DNA of 64,000 bases. Origin: Vandiemenella viatica (Eukaryota; Arthropoda; Insecta; Orthoptera; Morabidae). The notes below the pieces were generated by a model. The model worked only from the letters and a program-made list of their open reading frames with translations, did not search any database and had not been told where the DNA came from. The DNA lies in NCBI GenBank assembly GCA_031002005.1, contig JARYHS010008074.1:348650932-348714931 (forward strand), read 5' to 3'. Each line of letters begins with the position of its first letter. Within the stretch, counting starts at the first letter, position 1. The position numbers and the translations under genes are program-made. Shown piece by piece: positions 22,792 through 34,962 of the stretch.

Positions 22792-25446
22792 ACAGTGATG
22801 TTTTTCCTGATGGTTACAGAGTGTACTGCAGAGATAGAGGAGCAATTGGTGGAGGAGTCTTCATACTAGTTAGCAAAAACTACCACAGTTCACTGGCGTT
22901 CATAGATCAAGACCATGAGTTACTTGGGGTAGATTTCTGGGGTAATAAAAAAGAAAAAATCAGAGTGTTGGCTGTTTACCGCAGTGGAAGAATGACAGAA
23001 GAGGATGAGGCTCTTGGGGAGAAATTAAATTCATACTCAGATTTCAGAGGTGAGAATAGAATGATCATCATCGGTGGGGATTTAAATTTGCCAGGTGTAA
23101 ACTGGGAAGGAAATAAGATAAATAACACAAGGGAACAAAGATTTGCAAATATCTTAATAAGGGAAGGAGGATTTACACAAGTGGTTGAGCAAAACACTAG
23201 GAGACAAAATATTTTGGATATATTTCTAATTAAGCCCGATGAAAACCTTTTGAGGTATCAAGTAACTGAAGGAATAAGTGATCATGAAGCAGTTCTGCTG
23301 GATATTAGAGGATTCAGTAAACCAGCAGCCAAAATTGAAGGGGGAAATAGGTACAATTATAAAAGGCACAGGTATAAAATTTGAAGAGATATTTCAGAGA
23401 ACAAATGGAAGGAAGACCCAGGTACAGTAGAGTCAAGGTGTTAAGAGTTCAAGGAGATAATAAGAAAGGGGGAAGAAAATTTATTTCAAGGCAGAAAATA
23501 AAGAGAAGTAGAGAAACTATGTACTATAAAAGGGAAGTGAGGAGGTTAAAGAGGTTGGTAAGAAAAGAACATAACAGAGTTAAGAGACAGCAGGGTAGTA
23601 GGGAATATTTAAAACAATTAAACAAGGACTTAATAACAGCAAAGAAAATGGCTAAAGATGGGTTTATGAAGAGTATTGTCAGTGCAGGAGGACCATTGAC
23701 TGATGCATCTAGAAATTTCAATGGCTATATCAGGAAACTGAGGGGAAGGGAGGGTGTAGAGACACTTATAGATAAGGCTGGAGAAGAAGTTACTGACGAT
23801 TTGAAAAAGGCAGAGATTTTAAGTAACTGGTTCAGTGAAAGCATTAGGGACAATGAATCAAAAACAGGAGGGTCTAATGCGGAGAACGAGCTTAACAACA
23901 CAATTAGAAATGACGATACTAAAAAATTTGATATTCATCCTGAGGAAATCATGAAGGAAATAAGAAAGCTGAAAAAAAATAAAGGGGCTGGTGAAGATAA
24001 TATTACTACAGATATCTTAAAGATAGCCGGATGTGACATTGTACCTTATCTTGAGATATTATTTAAATTGAGTCTAGACACTTCCTACTTACCACAGGAC
24101 TGAAAAAGTGCAATAGTAGTACCGGTACATAAAGGAGGGGTGAGAAATAGAGTTGAGAATTACAGGCCAATCAGTTTGACAACAGTGGTAGGTAAATTAA
24201 TGGAAAGATTGATATGTAACCACATCAGAAATATTTGTGAGGAACGTAAGTGGTTTTCAAGCAGGCAACATGTTTTCAGGCAAGGTATTCATGCGAATCT
24301 CAGTTGGTGGGATACATGCAAGATATTTCATATGAAATGGACAAGGGAGGCCAAATTGATAGTGTAGCACTAGATCTGTCAAAGGCGTTTGACAGAGTAA
24401 GCCATAAAATGGTAGTAAATAAGGTAAAAACCATTGTAGTGGATGATAAAGTGATTTGCTGGGTAGAAGAATTTTTAAAAGGTAGAAAACAGAAAGTTAG
24501 GGTAGGAAATGTAGAATCAAAAGAAGTTGAAGTAAAAATGGGTGTGCCAGAGGGTAGCGTATTGGGACCTTTGCTATTCATTATTCTAAAGAATAATTGT
24601 GTTGATTGTTTACTATCTGAAATTAGATTGTTTGCAGATGACATAGTGCTGTATAAAAGAATCAAAACGATAGAGGATTGTAAACAGTTGCAGGGTGATC
24701 TGGACAGAATATCTAGTTGGGTTGGTAAACATGGAATGAAGATAAATGCAAAGAAGAGTCAGCTTATTAGATACACAAATAAAAAACAAAAGGTTAATTA
24801 TGAATATAAGGTGGGGAAAGAATTGCTTGCTGAAGACTTGAAATGTAAATATCTTGGCATTACTTTTGATAACAAGTTTAACTGGGCAGGACACATAGGA
24901 CAAGTGGCAGGAAAAGGTTTCAAAGTTCTGCACTTGTTGGAGAGAGTGATGAGGGGATGAACGAGAGAAGTAAAGGAATTGGGTTACAAAACTTTGGTCA
25001 GACCATTGCTCGAATATGGTAGTGTAGTATGGGACCCTCATTTTACGTATCAAATACAGGAGTTGGAGAGGGTGCAAAAAAGGGCTGCTAGATTTGTTTT
25101 CTGGAAATTATCGCAGAATGCAATCAGTGACGGATATAATAAAGGAGCTGGAATGGGATTCATTGCAAGACAGGAGGAGGATGAGGTGGGTCATGGGAGT
25201 GTACAGAGCATATACTGGCGATGAGGCATGGAAAGATATTGCAATAGGTGTGAAAAGTAGTGCATGGAAGGGAAAAGATGACCATGACCACAAGTTGGCA
25301 CTCGATTTCAGGCACAAGGGTGTGGGAAGATTCTCTTTTTTAGGTAAGGGTATCAGGGATTGGAATGAGTTACCAAGAGAAATTATGAATAATTTACCGA
25401 AAACTTTGAAAGAATTTAAAGATAAAATTTGTAGACGGCAAATGTA
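22792..25446 (+). pseudogene. CR1-like ORF2: endonuclease, RT, C-terminal domain
   Basis: Endonuclease: FPDGYRVYCRDRGAIGGGV (about 22805), VLAVYRSG, GGDLNLPGVNW (about 23075) and ISDHEAVLLD (about 23275); the first 60 or so residues are lost by truncation. A basic linker follows (about 23500-23900). Reverse transcriptase: NYRPISLTTVVGKLMERLI (about 24158), VALDLSKAFDRVSHKM (about 24364), GVPEGSVLGPLLF (about 24541) and the intact catalytic FADDIVLY (about 24631), then CKYLGITFDNKFNW and LVRPLLEYGSVVWDPH. The C-terminal part is 25094-25446. Lesions: TGA at 23382-23384, a frameshift near 23490, TGA at 24101-24103 (from Trp by context), a frameshift near 24285, TGA at 24958-24960, a frameshift near 25085. 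These mostly look like later decay. Confidence 0.9.
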
Positions 25447-25536
25447 GGTTGGTGCAGGATAGGGGGAAGATGGGTGTGTAGGGAAATTGCCACCGGAGCC
25501 TGTGCTCCATTGCAATTAAATTAAATTAAATTAAAC
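22792..25536 (+). mobile_element. CR1/L2-like LINE nested in the RTE element
   Basis: A 5'-truncated non-LTR retrotransposon of about 2745 bp, in the same orientation as its host. It starts inside the endonuclease domain and ends with a short tandem tail of AATTA units (about 25514-25536), the kind of microsatellite end used by CR1/L2-type elements. ACTA at 22788-22791 and at 25537-25540 is a possible 4-bp target duplication. On both sides the RTE reading frame picks up where it left off, which fixes the insertion order. Confidence 0.88.
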
Positions 25537-25540
25537 ACTA

Positions 25541-26035
25541 GCAAAAAGAGGCTTCATGAATAAGAGAAATTTTTCAGTTTCAAATATTAATCTAGGACTC
25601 AGAAAGAATTTTTTTAGTTCTATTTGTGGAGAACAACACTTTATGGTAGCAAAGCATGGACTTTAGGAGTACCAGAAAAATGGAAATTTAAGTATTTGAA
25701 ATGTGGTGCTATAGAAGTATGCTGAAAATTAAGTGGACGGATTAAGTACGATACGAATGAGTTTTGGAAATAATTGGCGAGTGAAGAAGTTTGTGGAAGA
25801 ATCTTACAGAAAGAAGGGTCAGAATGGTAGGTCATATTTTGAGCCATGCAGTACTGTTTAGTGGAAGGAACAGTCTGAGGTAAGAACTGCAGAGGAAGAC
25901 AGAGATTAAAATATATGAAGCAGATAATCGAGGACGTGAGTTGTAAGGGGTATGTTGAGATGAAAATTTTAGAGCAAGATTGGAGGGGATAGAGGATTGC
26001 ATCAAATCAGTTGAGAGACTGATGACAGAAAAAAG
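25541..26035 (+). pseudogene. RTE ORF2, C-terminal part
   Basis: This is the continuation of the RTE frame interrupted at 22791. It starts with LAKRGFMNKRNFF-like text and continues with TLYGSKAWTLG, a run matching the thumb and the C-terminal zinc-ribbon region of RTE proteins (GHILSHAV near 25835) and a decayed end. Several stops interrupt it. Together with 20470-22791 it covers most of a single RTE ORF. Confidence 0.8.
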
Positions 26036-26040
26036 ACTAT

Positions 26041-28309
26041 TAAATTATAAATTTTAATTAACAACGTGGGCTGTCTATTCAAAACGACGAAATATAATAT
26101 AGTGAGATAGACTTCATTAGATTTATTGCTGCTCTTAACCGCAGTCTGATTTTCAATTTAATCGTGATGGTCTCTACGCCCTACTCAACAACTTTCTCAT
26201 TTCGCAGTTATTTATTTTAATTTCTTCGGGTACAAATTCCGCACCCACCTTCTTTTGCCCTTTATGATTTTTTTTCAATGTTTCAGATACTTCCCATGTT
26301 GTCGGTCTTTCAATAATTCTCGTCAACTATTTGAAACGTGATGCAGAGTCCCTCACCCCATTTGCTTCCTAACCAAGATGAAGCCAAGTCACACGCCACA
26401 TAGCTCTGTAGAAAAAAGTATTACATACGTTCATCACTCCAACTGTTCTCTCTAACGTAAAGAAACCTGAATGTCCAACATACGATTTCATTTACAAAAT
26501 AACTGTGGCGCTGACACCGCTAGGATATGTCCTTCCATCTATGGAAACTGTTGCTATAAATGGATAGAAACACCACGCGGTTACTTGAAAACCCAGTGGC
26601 TACTATCTATGATCTCCATCTTTCGAACAGACCTCATACAAGTATCGAATTACATAATCACATACTGCAAGCGGTGATGCACCTCCTCACAGTGCACAAA
26701 TTAAAACTCTCTTCAAACAGATTCATAAAGTTTCCCCTTCGATATACGCAAATTCGATAAGAAAAACGACTATATCTTCTGACACGACTAAGTATCGTGT
26801 CCTCCCCGAAACAGCAAGCTGGTGTAGTGTTGATATTGTATGCAGACCAGACACCTTATTGACCAAATCGCGTCGCAAGCTGGACAACCAGAAATTGCGC
26901 CTGAAAGGTGCGGCAACCTGCTGACCACCACCACATTGTGTAACAAGTTCCACCTAAATTTGGAGTTGAAAAAATTTAATGGAAACGCAAAACGAGTTCC
27001 AAGATTATGGCATTGATATTTTATCTTTAAAACTATTAATGCTCGCAATTCCGTAACGTTTTTTTTTTTCATACTAACATTTTAGGTATCCCTGTATAAC
27101 GACTACTTCTTCTAAGCCAAGGGTCAATTTTGGCAACAATGTAATCTTGTTCAAGAGTTTTTCAGCTGTTTCACTCTGTAGATTTTTGGACGGATTTCGA
27201 AAGACTGGAACTTTTCAAGGTAGCTGAAATACCCGCCAGTGGTGACAAAATGACTACACAATCTGTCAAAGAATCTTCCATGCCTACGAATGGCCATATT
27301 GTCTGGAAGAAATACTATACACAAAAATATCGTCGGATCTTGTAGCGTAAGCTCTGCTAGCTTATCTCAGCGAAGTAATGCTCTTTACTGCCAAATCAAA
27401 AATTTACAACTCCCATTAAATCGTAAAACTGAGTGAACAATTATGGTATTAATATATTTAATCAACCATAAATTCATTCGTGAATTTTATAACATACGAG
27501 TGACAACTTATTGGTAACTTGGAGGCTCCCAATTTTTGTTTGCTTATAACAGAAGAAAGGTGCTTAAAAAAACGGAATGTGGAGGAACTGCCAAGACACC
27601 AAGAAAGACATAAATCTGCAATGTTCTAAGCTTACATTATAAACAACTATTTTTAAAAAACATTTTGATACATGCAGCAATTTGTACCCTACTTTTTTTT
27701 TAAAAATGTGGTTTTCCTACTTTGTTATATTTCTTTTATCATCATATTTATATATTGGACAATCGTAATATTCTTTCAGTTCCTTAGGATAATAAGAATC
27801 TGCAGGTAACGCACAAGTTTGCTTGTTGACCCACTTTGCGACTGCATTGATCAGGCAGTAGGGAACATAAACCATCTGCTATTTTCATGCAAGAACTAGG
27901 GCGACATTCAGAACAGAATGCTAAAAGAACTTACAAAATGTAACATTCCCTTCCCAACCCGTTTCAATCCTTCTTGCTTCAAATAAACACGAAATACTCA
28001 GAATCATAATGACCTTCTTTAAGTAGGGAAATATTCAAATATAAACCCTAGACAACTAGAAAATCCAAAAGGAAACGTCGTGAAAAAAGTACATTGTACA
28101 CCACCCGAACAGAGATGTCACCATACATTTCAGCCAGTCATAATACTAGAATTTGAGGCCACAGTGAACGATTAGGGCACCGATGTTCTACATTGAGAAA
28201 AATACAATTAACTTACAGTGTCAAAAATCCCACAAACTGTAGAATAAACACTCAATGGCTCAAATAAGAGATATAATTAACTAACTGATTCCATGTCGAT
28301 ATACCGTGG
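26041..28309. other. Unclassified DNA
   Basis: No gene or element boundary recognised over about 2.3 kb. The longest frames (up to 94 codons) carry no family motif. Confidence 0.5.
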
Positions 28310-28314
28310 TATAA

Positions 28315-28560
28315 CACCAAGAATGTAAACTGATATATATAGAACTGTAAAGGTATTGAAATGTAAAAGGTCATAAAATGTAAACTGTTGCGTGTATAAC
28401 TGTAAAGGAATGTAAACTATGTATTTAGAACTGCAAAGGAATTTTAATGTAAATTGTGTATATAGAACTGTAAAGGAATTGAAGTGTAAATTGTTATAAA
28501 ACGTAAAGAACTTCGCTATATGGCTGACAAGGCCGAAAGCTATTAAAATAAAATAAAAAA
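28315..28560 (+). repeat. Degenerate minisatellite ending in an A-rich tail
   Basis: The phrase GAACTGTAAAGG and its variants recur at about 28343, 28398, 28428 and 28465, alternating with ATGTAAA and TGTATATAG-like spacers; the spacing is irregular (30-55 bp). It ends with GGCTGACAAGGCCGAAAGC and (TAAAA)-type repeats. The A-rich end suggests the 3' terminus of a retroposon on the plus strand. Confidence 0.55.
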
Positions 28561-29005
28561 GTTTATTTGTTTGAATTACTAACTACAAATAATGGCAGAC
28601 GCAATGGGGAAGTTAACAGAAGAATCACAAAAAAATGCGTTACTACATACTGAGATCAAAACGTTCGATCTTCCTGTAAGCATCTAAATGCTGCAAACTT
28701 ATGAGGGACACCTTTTTCCATATTGATGCCTTGGAAATTTGAGTTGGATGCAGATGGTAGAATTAATCAGTCTTTAGTAATTAGCTGAATTTAATTTATT
28801 TTAATTGCGATTGAAATGAATGAGAAATTACGATTGAGGTAGATAACGGAAAATTTCATTGCCAGAAAGATGATCACACAATGAATAATCGAGAACCCAG
28901 TAAGTCCTAGAAGCAAAGGTCCAAGCAAGATATATTTAAACAACTGACAATTGTTCTAACATGACAAGATGTTTGAAAATAGAGGTGTCTAAGTGGGATT
29001 TCCGA
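28561..29005. other. Unclassified AT-rich DNA
   Basis: I see nothing that can be named here. Confidence 0.5.
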
Positions 29006-29009
29006 CTAT

Positions 29010-29195
29010 TTCAAAATTGTTAACGTTCTGGCCTCACTTCGGAAGAAAGCGTGTTTGACCTCTGAACGAATCATCCTGATTTTAGTTTTCCATGTTTCTG
29101 CGAAATCACTACAAGCAATGGAAGATTTCCCTCCCATTCCTTTGCCCGCAGTCATCAGCCAGCTGTGATGATCTCGTCATCGACGGGTCGTGAAT
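29010..29195 (+). repeat. SINE, strongly diverged copy
   Basis: The order TAACGTTCTGGCCTC, a CATCCTGATTTTAG block, TTTTCCATG and the tail GATCTCGTCATCGACGGG matches the common SINE at many points, but the B box is decayed. An old insertion. Confidence 0.55.
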
Positions 29196-30430
29196 ACCTA
29201 TTGTTTCGTGTGTTAGGTGTAATTTAGCTGATGCTTATCAACTTTTCATTGTTATGTTGTTATCATTGTTACTGCCAAACGCTATGTTAATACGGAACTT
29301 CGAGTGTAGTTATAAAAGAAACCTCTACAATACAACATTTAAATAGTAGCTATGTCGATTTTCTAGAGGACTCAGATAAATACGAAATATGAAACGACCT
29401 CATACCAATCCAAAACGTAAGCACCCACCGATAAGTAAAAAACGATTTTTTTTCTGCAATACAGTCACTTTTGTGCGCTGTTTTTAATAGAAAATCCCGT
29501 GTGATAAATGTATATTAGTCATTTATTACAGTATATAATTGTTTATTTCATTTCAACAGTAAGTTCATTCAGCAATTAGTTTTTAATTTTACGTTGATCC
29601 ATGTCTGGACAGTGAGTGAAGTTTTCCATAAAATATAAGCGTATTTCCCATTCTCCTACCATATAACCGTTTCATATAGCCTTCTCCTTTGTTGTTACGT
29701 ATGTAACATGGAAATTCTCGAGTAAGAAAATGTTCCTCGCTTACAAAATTATTGCTCAAAGGAAATTTTAATGTTACGTAAATACATGCTGTCATTCGAC
29801 ATTGCGGTACTAATTCTTTTCCGCTAAATTGTATTGTTCACTGTAAGTTAGTGGACAAATATATTATTAGTTGCGAGATTTGAAAATTACATAAATTGCG
29901 ACTTACTGTCATAAAATAAAGTGAATTGCAAGATGTTTATTCAATGGCTGCTTAGAACGAGTAATTTTCATGATTGTTTTCAACATCACACCGATCAAAT
30001 ATTTGTTGATAGAGGACCACACTTGGTTTATCTGTTACTCAGTAATTTCACTTTACATTTAAGTTTAAACAACAGACATGATTGCTCAAGAACAAGCTGA
30101 AAATAGACTATTGTATAGAATCGTTCGAAATGTACGAGCGGCTTAACTCTTTTCGATCCACTGAACTCAGAATTCTTATTTAACTGCCACTTCTTTTATA
30201 AAAACTAGACCATCCCATTTAAAGAATTGTATAAGATTGTTCATTTCTTAATAATAAATCGACCATTTTTAAGAAGAATATTGATTTTGTAATATGAAAC
30301 TGAAATTTTGATTCCACAGTTGCATTTTTAATCTTAACTTCAGCATAATAATATTAAGAAACTTCGCAGCTGAAAAACTCCGCCGTATGACTAAAACTTT
30401 TTAGGTATGTCTCCAGCATTACAAAAATCA
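29196..30430. other. Unclassified AT-rich DNA
   Basis: No gene, RNA or element recognised. Confidence 0.5.
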
Positions 30431-30610
30431 AGGGTTTTTTATTTTTATTTACTTGTGGCTTTACGCCTCGTCGACGTCGAGGTCATTAGAAGCGGGATGG
30501 GACTTGGTACAAGGAATGGGACGGGATTCAGCCATGGCCTTTTAATGGAAGCATCCCTGCATTCGCCTGGAGTGATTTGGGGAAACCATGGAAAACCATT
30601 AAGCTTCAAT
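30431..30610 (-). repeat. SINE, 5'-truncated
   Basis: Tail and central part of the common SINE on the minus strand (GCCTCGTCGACGTCGAGG, GCCATGGCCTTTTAATGG, CCTGGAGTGATTTGG), preceded by a T-rich stretch that represents its A-rich end. The tRNA-like head is missing. Confidence 0.8.
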
Positions 30611-32655
30611 CAAGCCTCATCTTACGGACTAACAGTAAGAGTAATCTTGCTCGTGGATTGATCCAGTTCGCAGTAGAGAACCTTTTAATTATGCATTACT
30701 AACTTGTTGCTCAGTATGTAAAAATCGGATATTTAAAGGTTAACAATTATTTTATACATCTACTGCTACCCCGACTGTCACTGCTTCCTGTAAGACTTTT
30801 AGCTTTTTATCTGTGATATGTTTATACTTCCTGCATATTCTACCATATGAAAAATATTCTGACTGTGCCAAACTTCCATATTGCGATTTCGGAGATTATT
30901 CATTTCTTTCAGAACGACATCTGTGTGCGCGTCTACGATAATTTTTTGTGACCACATTTTCTCTAGTAGGATATACAGCCTACAGGGCTGTAGTATGTTG
31001 AAAATTATGTACTAAGGTTAAAACAGTTGTTAAATTCTATATTTGTGTAACAGATGTGAGTAGTTGCAATTACATTAGTTACTTAGAAGCAGTATATTCC
31101 ACGTCTACATGAAAGTACAGTTTGAAATTAATTGTTCTAATGTAGTGTCCAATTTGCATAAATTAAATCCTCAGATTTTATTTAATTCAGTTATTAGTGG
31201 CTAATAACCACGTTCGTATATCTGTTATAGGCTGACAGACACAAAGTCTTAGTTGGAAAGAATCAAACGTACTTCGTACAATTCTGAACGTTAAGGGTAT
31301 TGTAATCTCTACAACGAAGCTTTGAAAGATTATAACAAACTATGTAACAACACGTACGGAGACAGTAAAATTGATGTTCCACTTGGACTCAAAATTCGTG
31401 AACAGTCAATTGTGTTTCTTCTTGCGGTATTGTGTGCTCCATCTGAGAAGGAATGTAAGAAACATTCTGTGTAATAGGAGACTGTAGTTCCCGGGCTACG
31501 ACATTTAAGGGAAATTCGATAGTGTGCGAGATGAGTTCAAGAGCTGACATTGACAATGAGTCTGACACAACTTTCCGAACAATGCCATCTGGTGGGCTGT
31601 TGTTGATGTGAGCTTATCTCTAGGTCTTGTTTGTGGTCACGTCGCCCAAGTCAAACACCGCCCGATAGCTGTCTCCGTGTCTATTGTCGTACCTCGGCTG
31701 ATCGTCGTCCCGTTATTTTCCAAGCGACCTCTGTGGTAAACACAGATACTCAATTACACCACCACAAACTGGGAGATTTCGAGAATCTAATTAGATGTGG
31801 TAGTTTGCTGTTACTGTTACGCTACATAAATCATCTGACAGTTGCAGATCGCAATGATCTCATACAAAAAAAAAAAAAAAAAAAAACTTCTTGAATCAAA
31901 ATACGATTCCGTAACAAAAGAGAAGATGTTTCATCTCTTCGTTGTTACTTTTTTATAACCATTCCAAAACAAAAACAATTCTTTTAAAATTAATCAAGTC
32001 TTGTGGTTTTTTACTAACAAAAAGTTATTATATCTTGTTCTGAGCAAAGTATCACTTTGTAGTGTCTACTCACTTTCTGCGTGTTATAGATCGTTGATCT
32101 AAAATAAAATAAAAATTCTGGTGACTTGGCCATTATGCATGTTATAATTTTTGCTGAAATGAAAAGCATTATATAAGACTTGTAAAAACAGAAAGACTTG
32201 CGACGGATATCTTGGTTTTGTGTTCTTTTAAGATTGATATAGCAAAACTTTTAAAGTATTTGTATAGGTTTACTAAAACATGGCACCAGAAATTTTTATT
32301 TTAAATCAAAGATCTAAAACACCGAGAGAAATCATTCCGTTTCAGAAAGAGAAGCGAACATACATTATAAAATGTAGACACGGCTCAGAACAAGATCTTA
32401 TAACTTTTTGTCTCAAAAAAACCACGAGACTTGGCCTCTATTTGCAAGAATTGTTTTTGTGTGATTTCCTTTCTTTTTGTTAGTTGATCGCTTGTTTTAA
32501 GTCGTCGCTCAAATTTAACGGTTCCATTTGAAAATCTGTAGGTAAGGATATTTCAGATTTCAAGACGTCAATACTAATAATGCCAACGCTCTCAGTAAAC
32601 AATGTGTATGTGTCCTGGGTATTGTGAGGTACACAGCCTGACCATTTGTGATTTT
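30611..32655. other. Unclassified AT-rich DNA with a 21-bp A run at 31866-31886
   Basis: No gene recognised. The segment before the A run (about 31600-31865) is more GC-balanced and could be an unrecognised retroposon with its tail at 31866-31886, but no internal promoter boxes or duplications stand out. Confidence 0.4.
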
Positions 32656-34962
32656 TTTTATATTAGTAAGATTGTTTTATTTATTTTTATTATTGTTTTT
32701 AATTTATTTATTTGGCCTTTGGTCTGAAACCATTTAGCCAGCATTCTACATTAACGTATATTCATTGTTGCCTTGTTACAACATATTGGAGGCTTCAAAT
32801 CTTGATTTCCGTGTCTCGAAGAAAGCGAACGATTGCCTTTTAGATCTACACATTTCTTGATTGTAGAATGGTGGTGACGCTCGCTGGAAATTTGGCGGAA
32901 AGCTGTTCTAGGCGCCTGTAGAAACGATTGCGTTGTGACTGGAACCGCGAACAGGAGAGCATGATGTGATGAGGTCGGCGATCTCTTGGTCGAAAGTGCA
33001 TATAGGTGTTTCTATTATATTGAGGCGGTATAGGTGCCGTGGGTAACAACCGTGTCCTAGTCTCATTCTAATAATGGTTGTTACGTGTCTTCGTGCTATT
33101 TTGTGCTCTGCGAACCACGGTGTCTTCGGCATTGTAGGCTGTACTGCTGCATAGTGTCTTCCTCTGAGTAGCTGCTTCCGGGACCAGTCTTCATTCCAAT
33201 TGAGGTGTGCCTTCCTAGAGACTATTGGGATGAAATCCCTCCAAGGTAGCAGGATGCCTGCAAAGTGCCCTTCGTTGAAGCTCTGTTTCGCTAGCTGGTC
33301 GACGATTTCATTATGGACTATTCCTAAGTGTACTTGTATGCCATCTGAAGAAGATTCTGAAACTAATTTTATTATTTCATAAAGGAATTGGTGTGTTTTG
33401 TTACTCTATACTGGGTTCTGTAATTTCTGGAGAGCGCTCTTAGCGTCAGTAAGTATTAAAATTCTTGGAAAGTGCTTGTCTAGCCCGTACTTGATGGCTG
33501 CGCACATGGCTGTAATTTCCGCTGTGTAAATGGACGTCTCTGCAGGTAGTAATGTTTGTCCGAACTCGTTAGTATGTGGGCAATAATAAGCGTATCCTAC
33601 TCCTTCCGTAGTTGTAGAGCCGTCGCTGTAAATATGAATGTAGTGGGGCCAAGTTTTGTTCAGAAAGTGAGAGATTGCTGTGTTGATGTTGTTACTCCGG
33701 ATGACATTTTCTGGTAGATAATATATATGTAGTTTCAAAATTTGAAGTTCGTATGGATACAGGAAGCATGGAATCGTGTGGCTTTTTAATACGAGTGGTT
33801 TATTTTTTTCGTATTCCTTATATACTTTTAATAGTAGGGGCACTCTTGTCACTGTCGGTGATCCGTTCTCTGTGAGTCTTCTGTTCTCTAATGACAGCTT
33901 CTTTAGCAAAGGATGTTCCTTTATAGCAAAGATGCGGATGAGGTATTTGTTTTAAGAAGTTCCCGGCAAATAGAAAGGAGCATTTCTGTTGCTTCTATCA
34001 GAAGAGCATTGGTTGGACTAGACCTCATTGCACCTAGGAATAATCTCAAGGCCCTTATGTTGCGCCCTGTCCAGTTTTTCCAGAACGTATTTTGGCGCGT
34101 TTCCGAATAGGGTGCTTCCATAGTCAATTACTGGACGGATTAAGGATCAGTACAGGATCAGTAGAGTAGAAGGATCTGCTCCCCACCATGTTCCTGTGAT
34201 GGATCGGAGTATGTTTAGCATTTTTCCCACCTTCTCTAATATGTAGTTTATATGACGGCTCCATGTTAGTTTGCTGTCAAGATACAGGCCCAGTAATTTA
34301 GCCGACGATTCTATTGGGAAGGTATATGGTCCCAGCCGTATGGTACGTTCACCGAATGTACAGCGCTTTCTTGTGAACACCACAACAGTTGATTTAGGTG
34401 CTGAGAGTGTAAGTCCACACTCAGATGTCCATACAGATAAAGTTATTGCAGCGTCCGATAGCCATTGACAGGTTAAATACAAAGAGGAAGACATGGTATA
34501 TATGCAAATGTCATCAGCGTACTGTAATACTTTTATATACGTGCTAAAGATTTTTTCAAGATTGGCTTTATATATGGCATATAATAGCGGACTGAGGATT
34601 GATCCTTGGGGTAGGCACTTCAATAGTGTTCTAGATCCGAGAAATGTATTATCTTGCTTTCGTATATATACGGTACATTGACGAAGCAGATTGTAGATAT
34701 TTTCACAGTACTGCGCTGGGATGCCAATTTCTTTTAATTTTTTGACTAGTATTGTTGGCACCACGTTATCATAGGCTCCTGAAATATCTAGGAATATGGC
34801 TGTTAGGTATCCCTTTTCAGCGAATGTCTTCTCTATATCTGTAGTTAGAAGACTTAGGTTATCTATCGTACTATGTGCCTTCCTGAATCGAAACTGATTC
34901 TTGGGTAATAGATTATTGTGTTCCGGCCACCAATTGTAAATAATAACTTTGAGTTTCTAAGG
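32656..34962 (-). mobile_element. LINE copy 2, RNase-H-bearing non-LTR retrotransposon, 5'-truncated
   Basis: A second copy of the LINE at 1-1558, about 2.3 kb, with a complete 3' end. Read on the minus strand it starts inside the reverse transcriptase near 34962, passes the RNase H and C-terminal tail, stops at 32797-32795, and ends in a short untranslated region and an AT-rich (TAAA-like) tail near 32656-32710. The truncation point differs from that of copy 1, so these are separate insertions rather than a duplication. Confidence 0.9.
32795..34935 (-). pseudogene. LINE ORF2 remnant: RT and RNase H (copy 2)
   Basis: From about 34935 downward: NQFRFRKAHSTIDNLSLL, FLDISGAYDNVVP (palm Asp), LPQGSILSPLLYAIY and the catalytic YADDICIYT, then AKLLGLYLDSKLTWSRHI (34764-34147). 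The RNase H follows (33909-33406) with YSDGSTTTEGVGYAYYC, ITAMCAAI and TDAKSALQKLQ. Two defects concern RNase H: the Glu helix reads MCAAI where copy 1 has MCEAI, and a 21-bp in-frame deletion near 33327 removes FLWIKGHI and leaves a single Leu. The tail has a Cys/His motif (HIMLSCSRFQSQRNRF). Frame changes near 34140 and 33920 break the ORF. The RT catalytic box is intact, but the N-terminal RT, endonuclease and ORF1 are absent. Confidence 0.88.

Larger units (their letters stand above)
20140..26040 (+). mobile_element. RTE-clade LINE, split by a nested CR1-like element
   Basis: An RTE-type non-LTR retrotransposon on the plus strand. The 5' untranslated part starts near 20140, the endonuclease near 20480, the reverse transcriptase follows to 22791, and the C-terminal end of the ORF is found again at 25541-26035 after a foreign 2.7-kb insert. 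Without the insert it measures about 3.1 kb, close to the usual RTE length, so the 5' end may be nearly complete. The 3' end reads CTGATGACAGAAAAAAG, a usual RTE-type terminus. The many stops and frame changes show an old copy. Confidence 0.88.
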
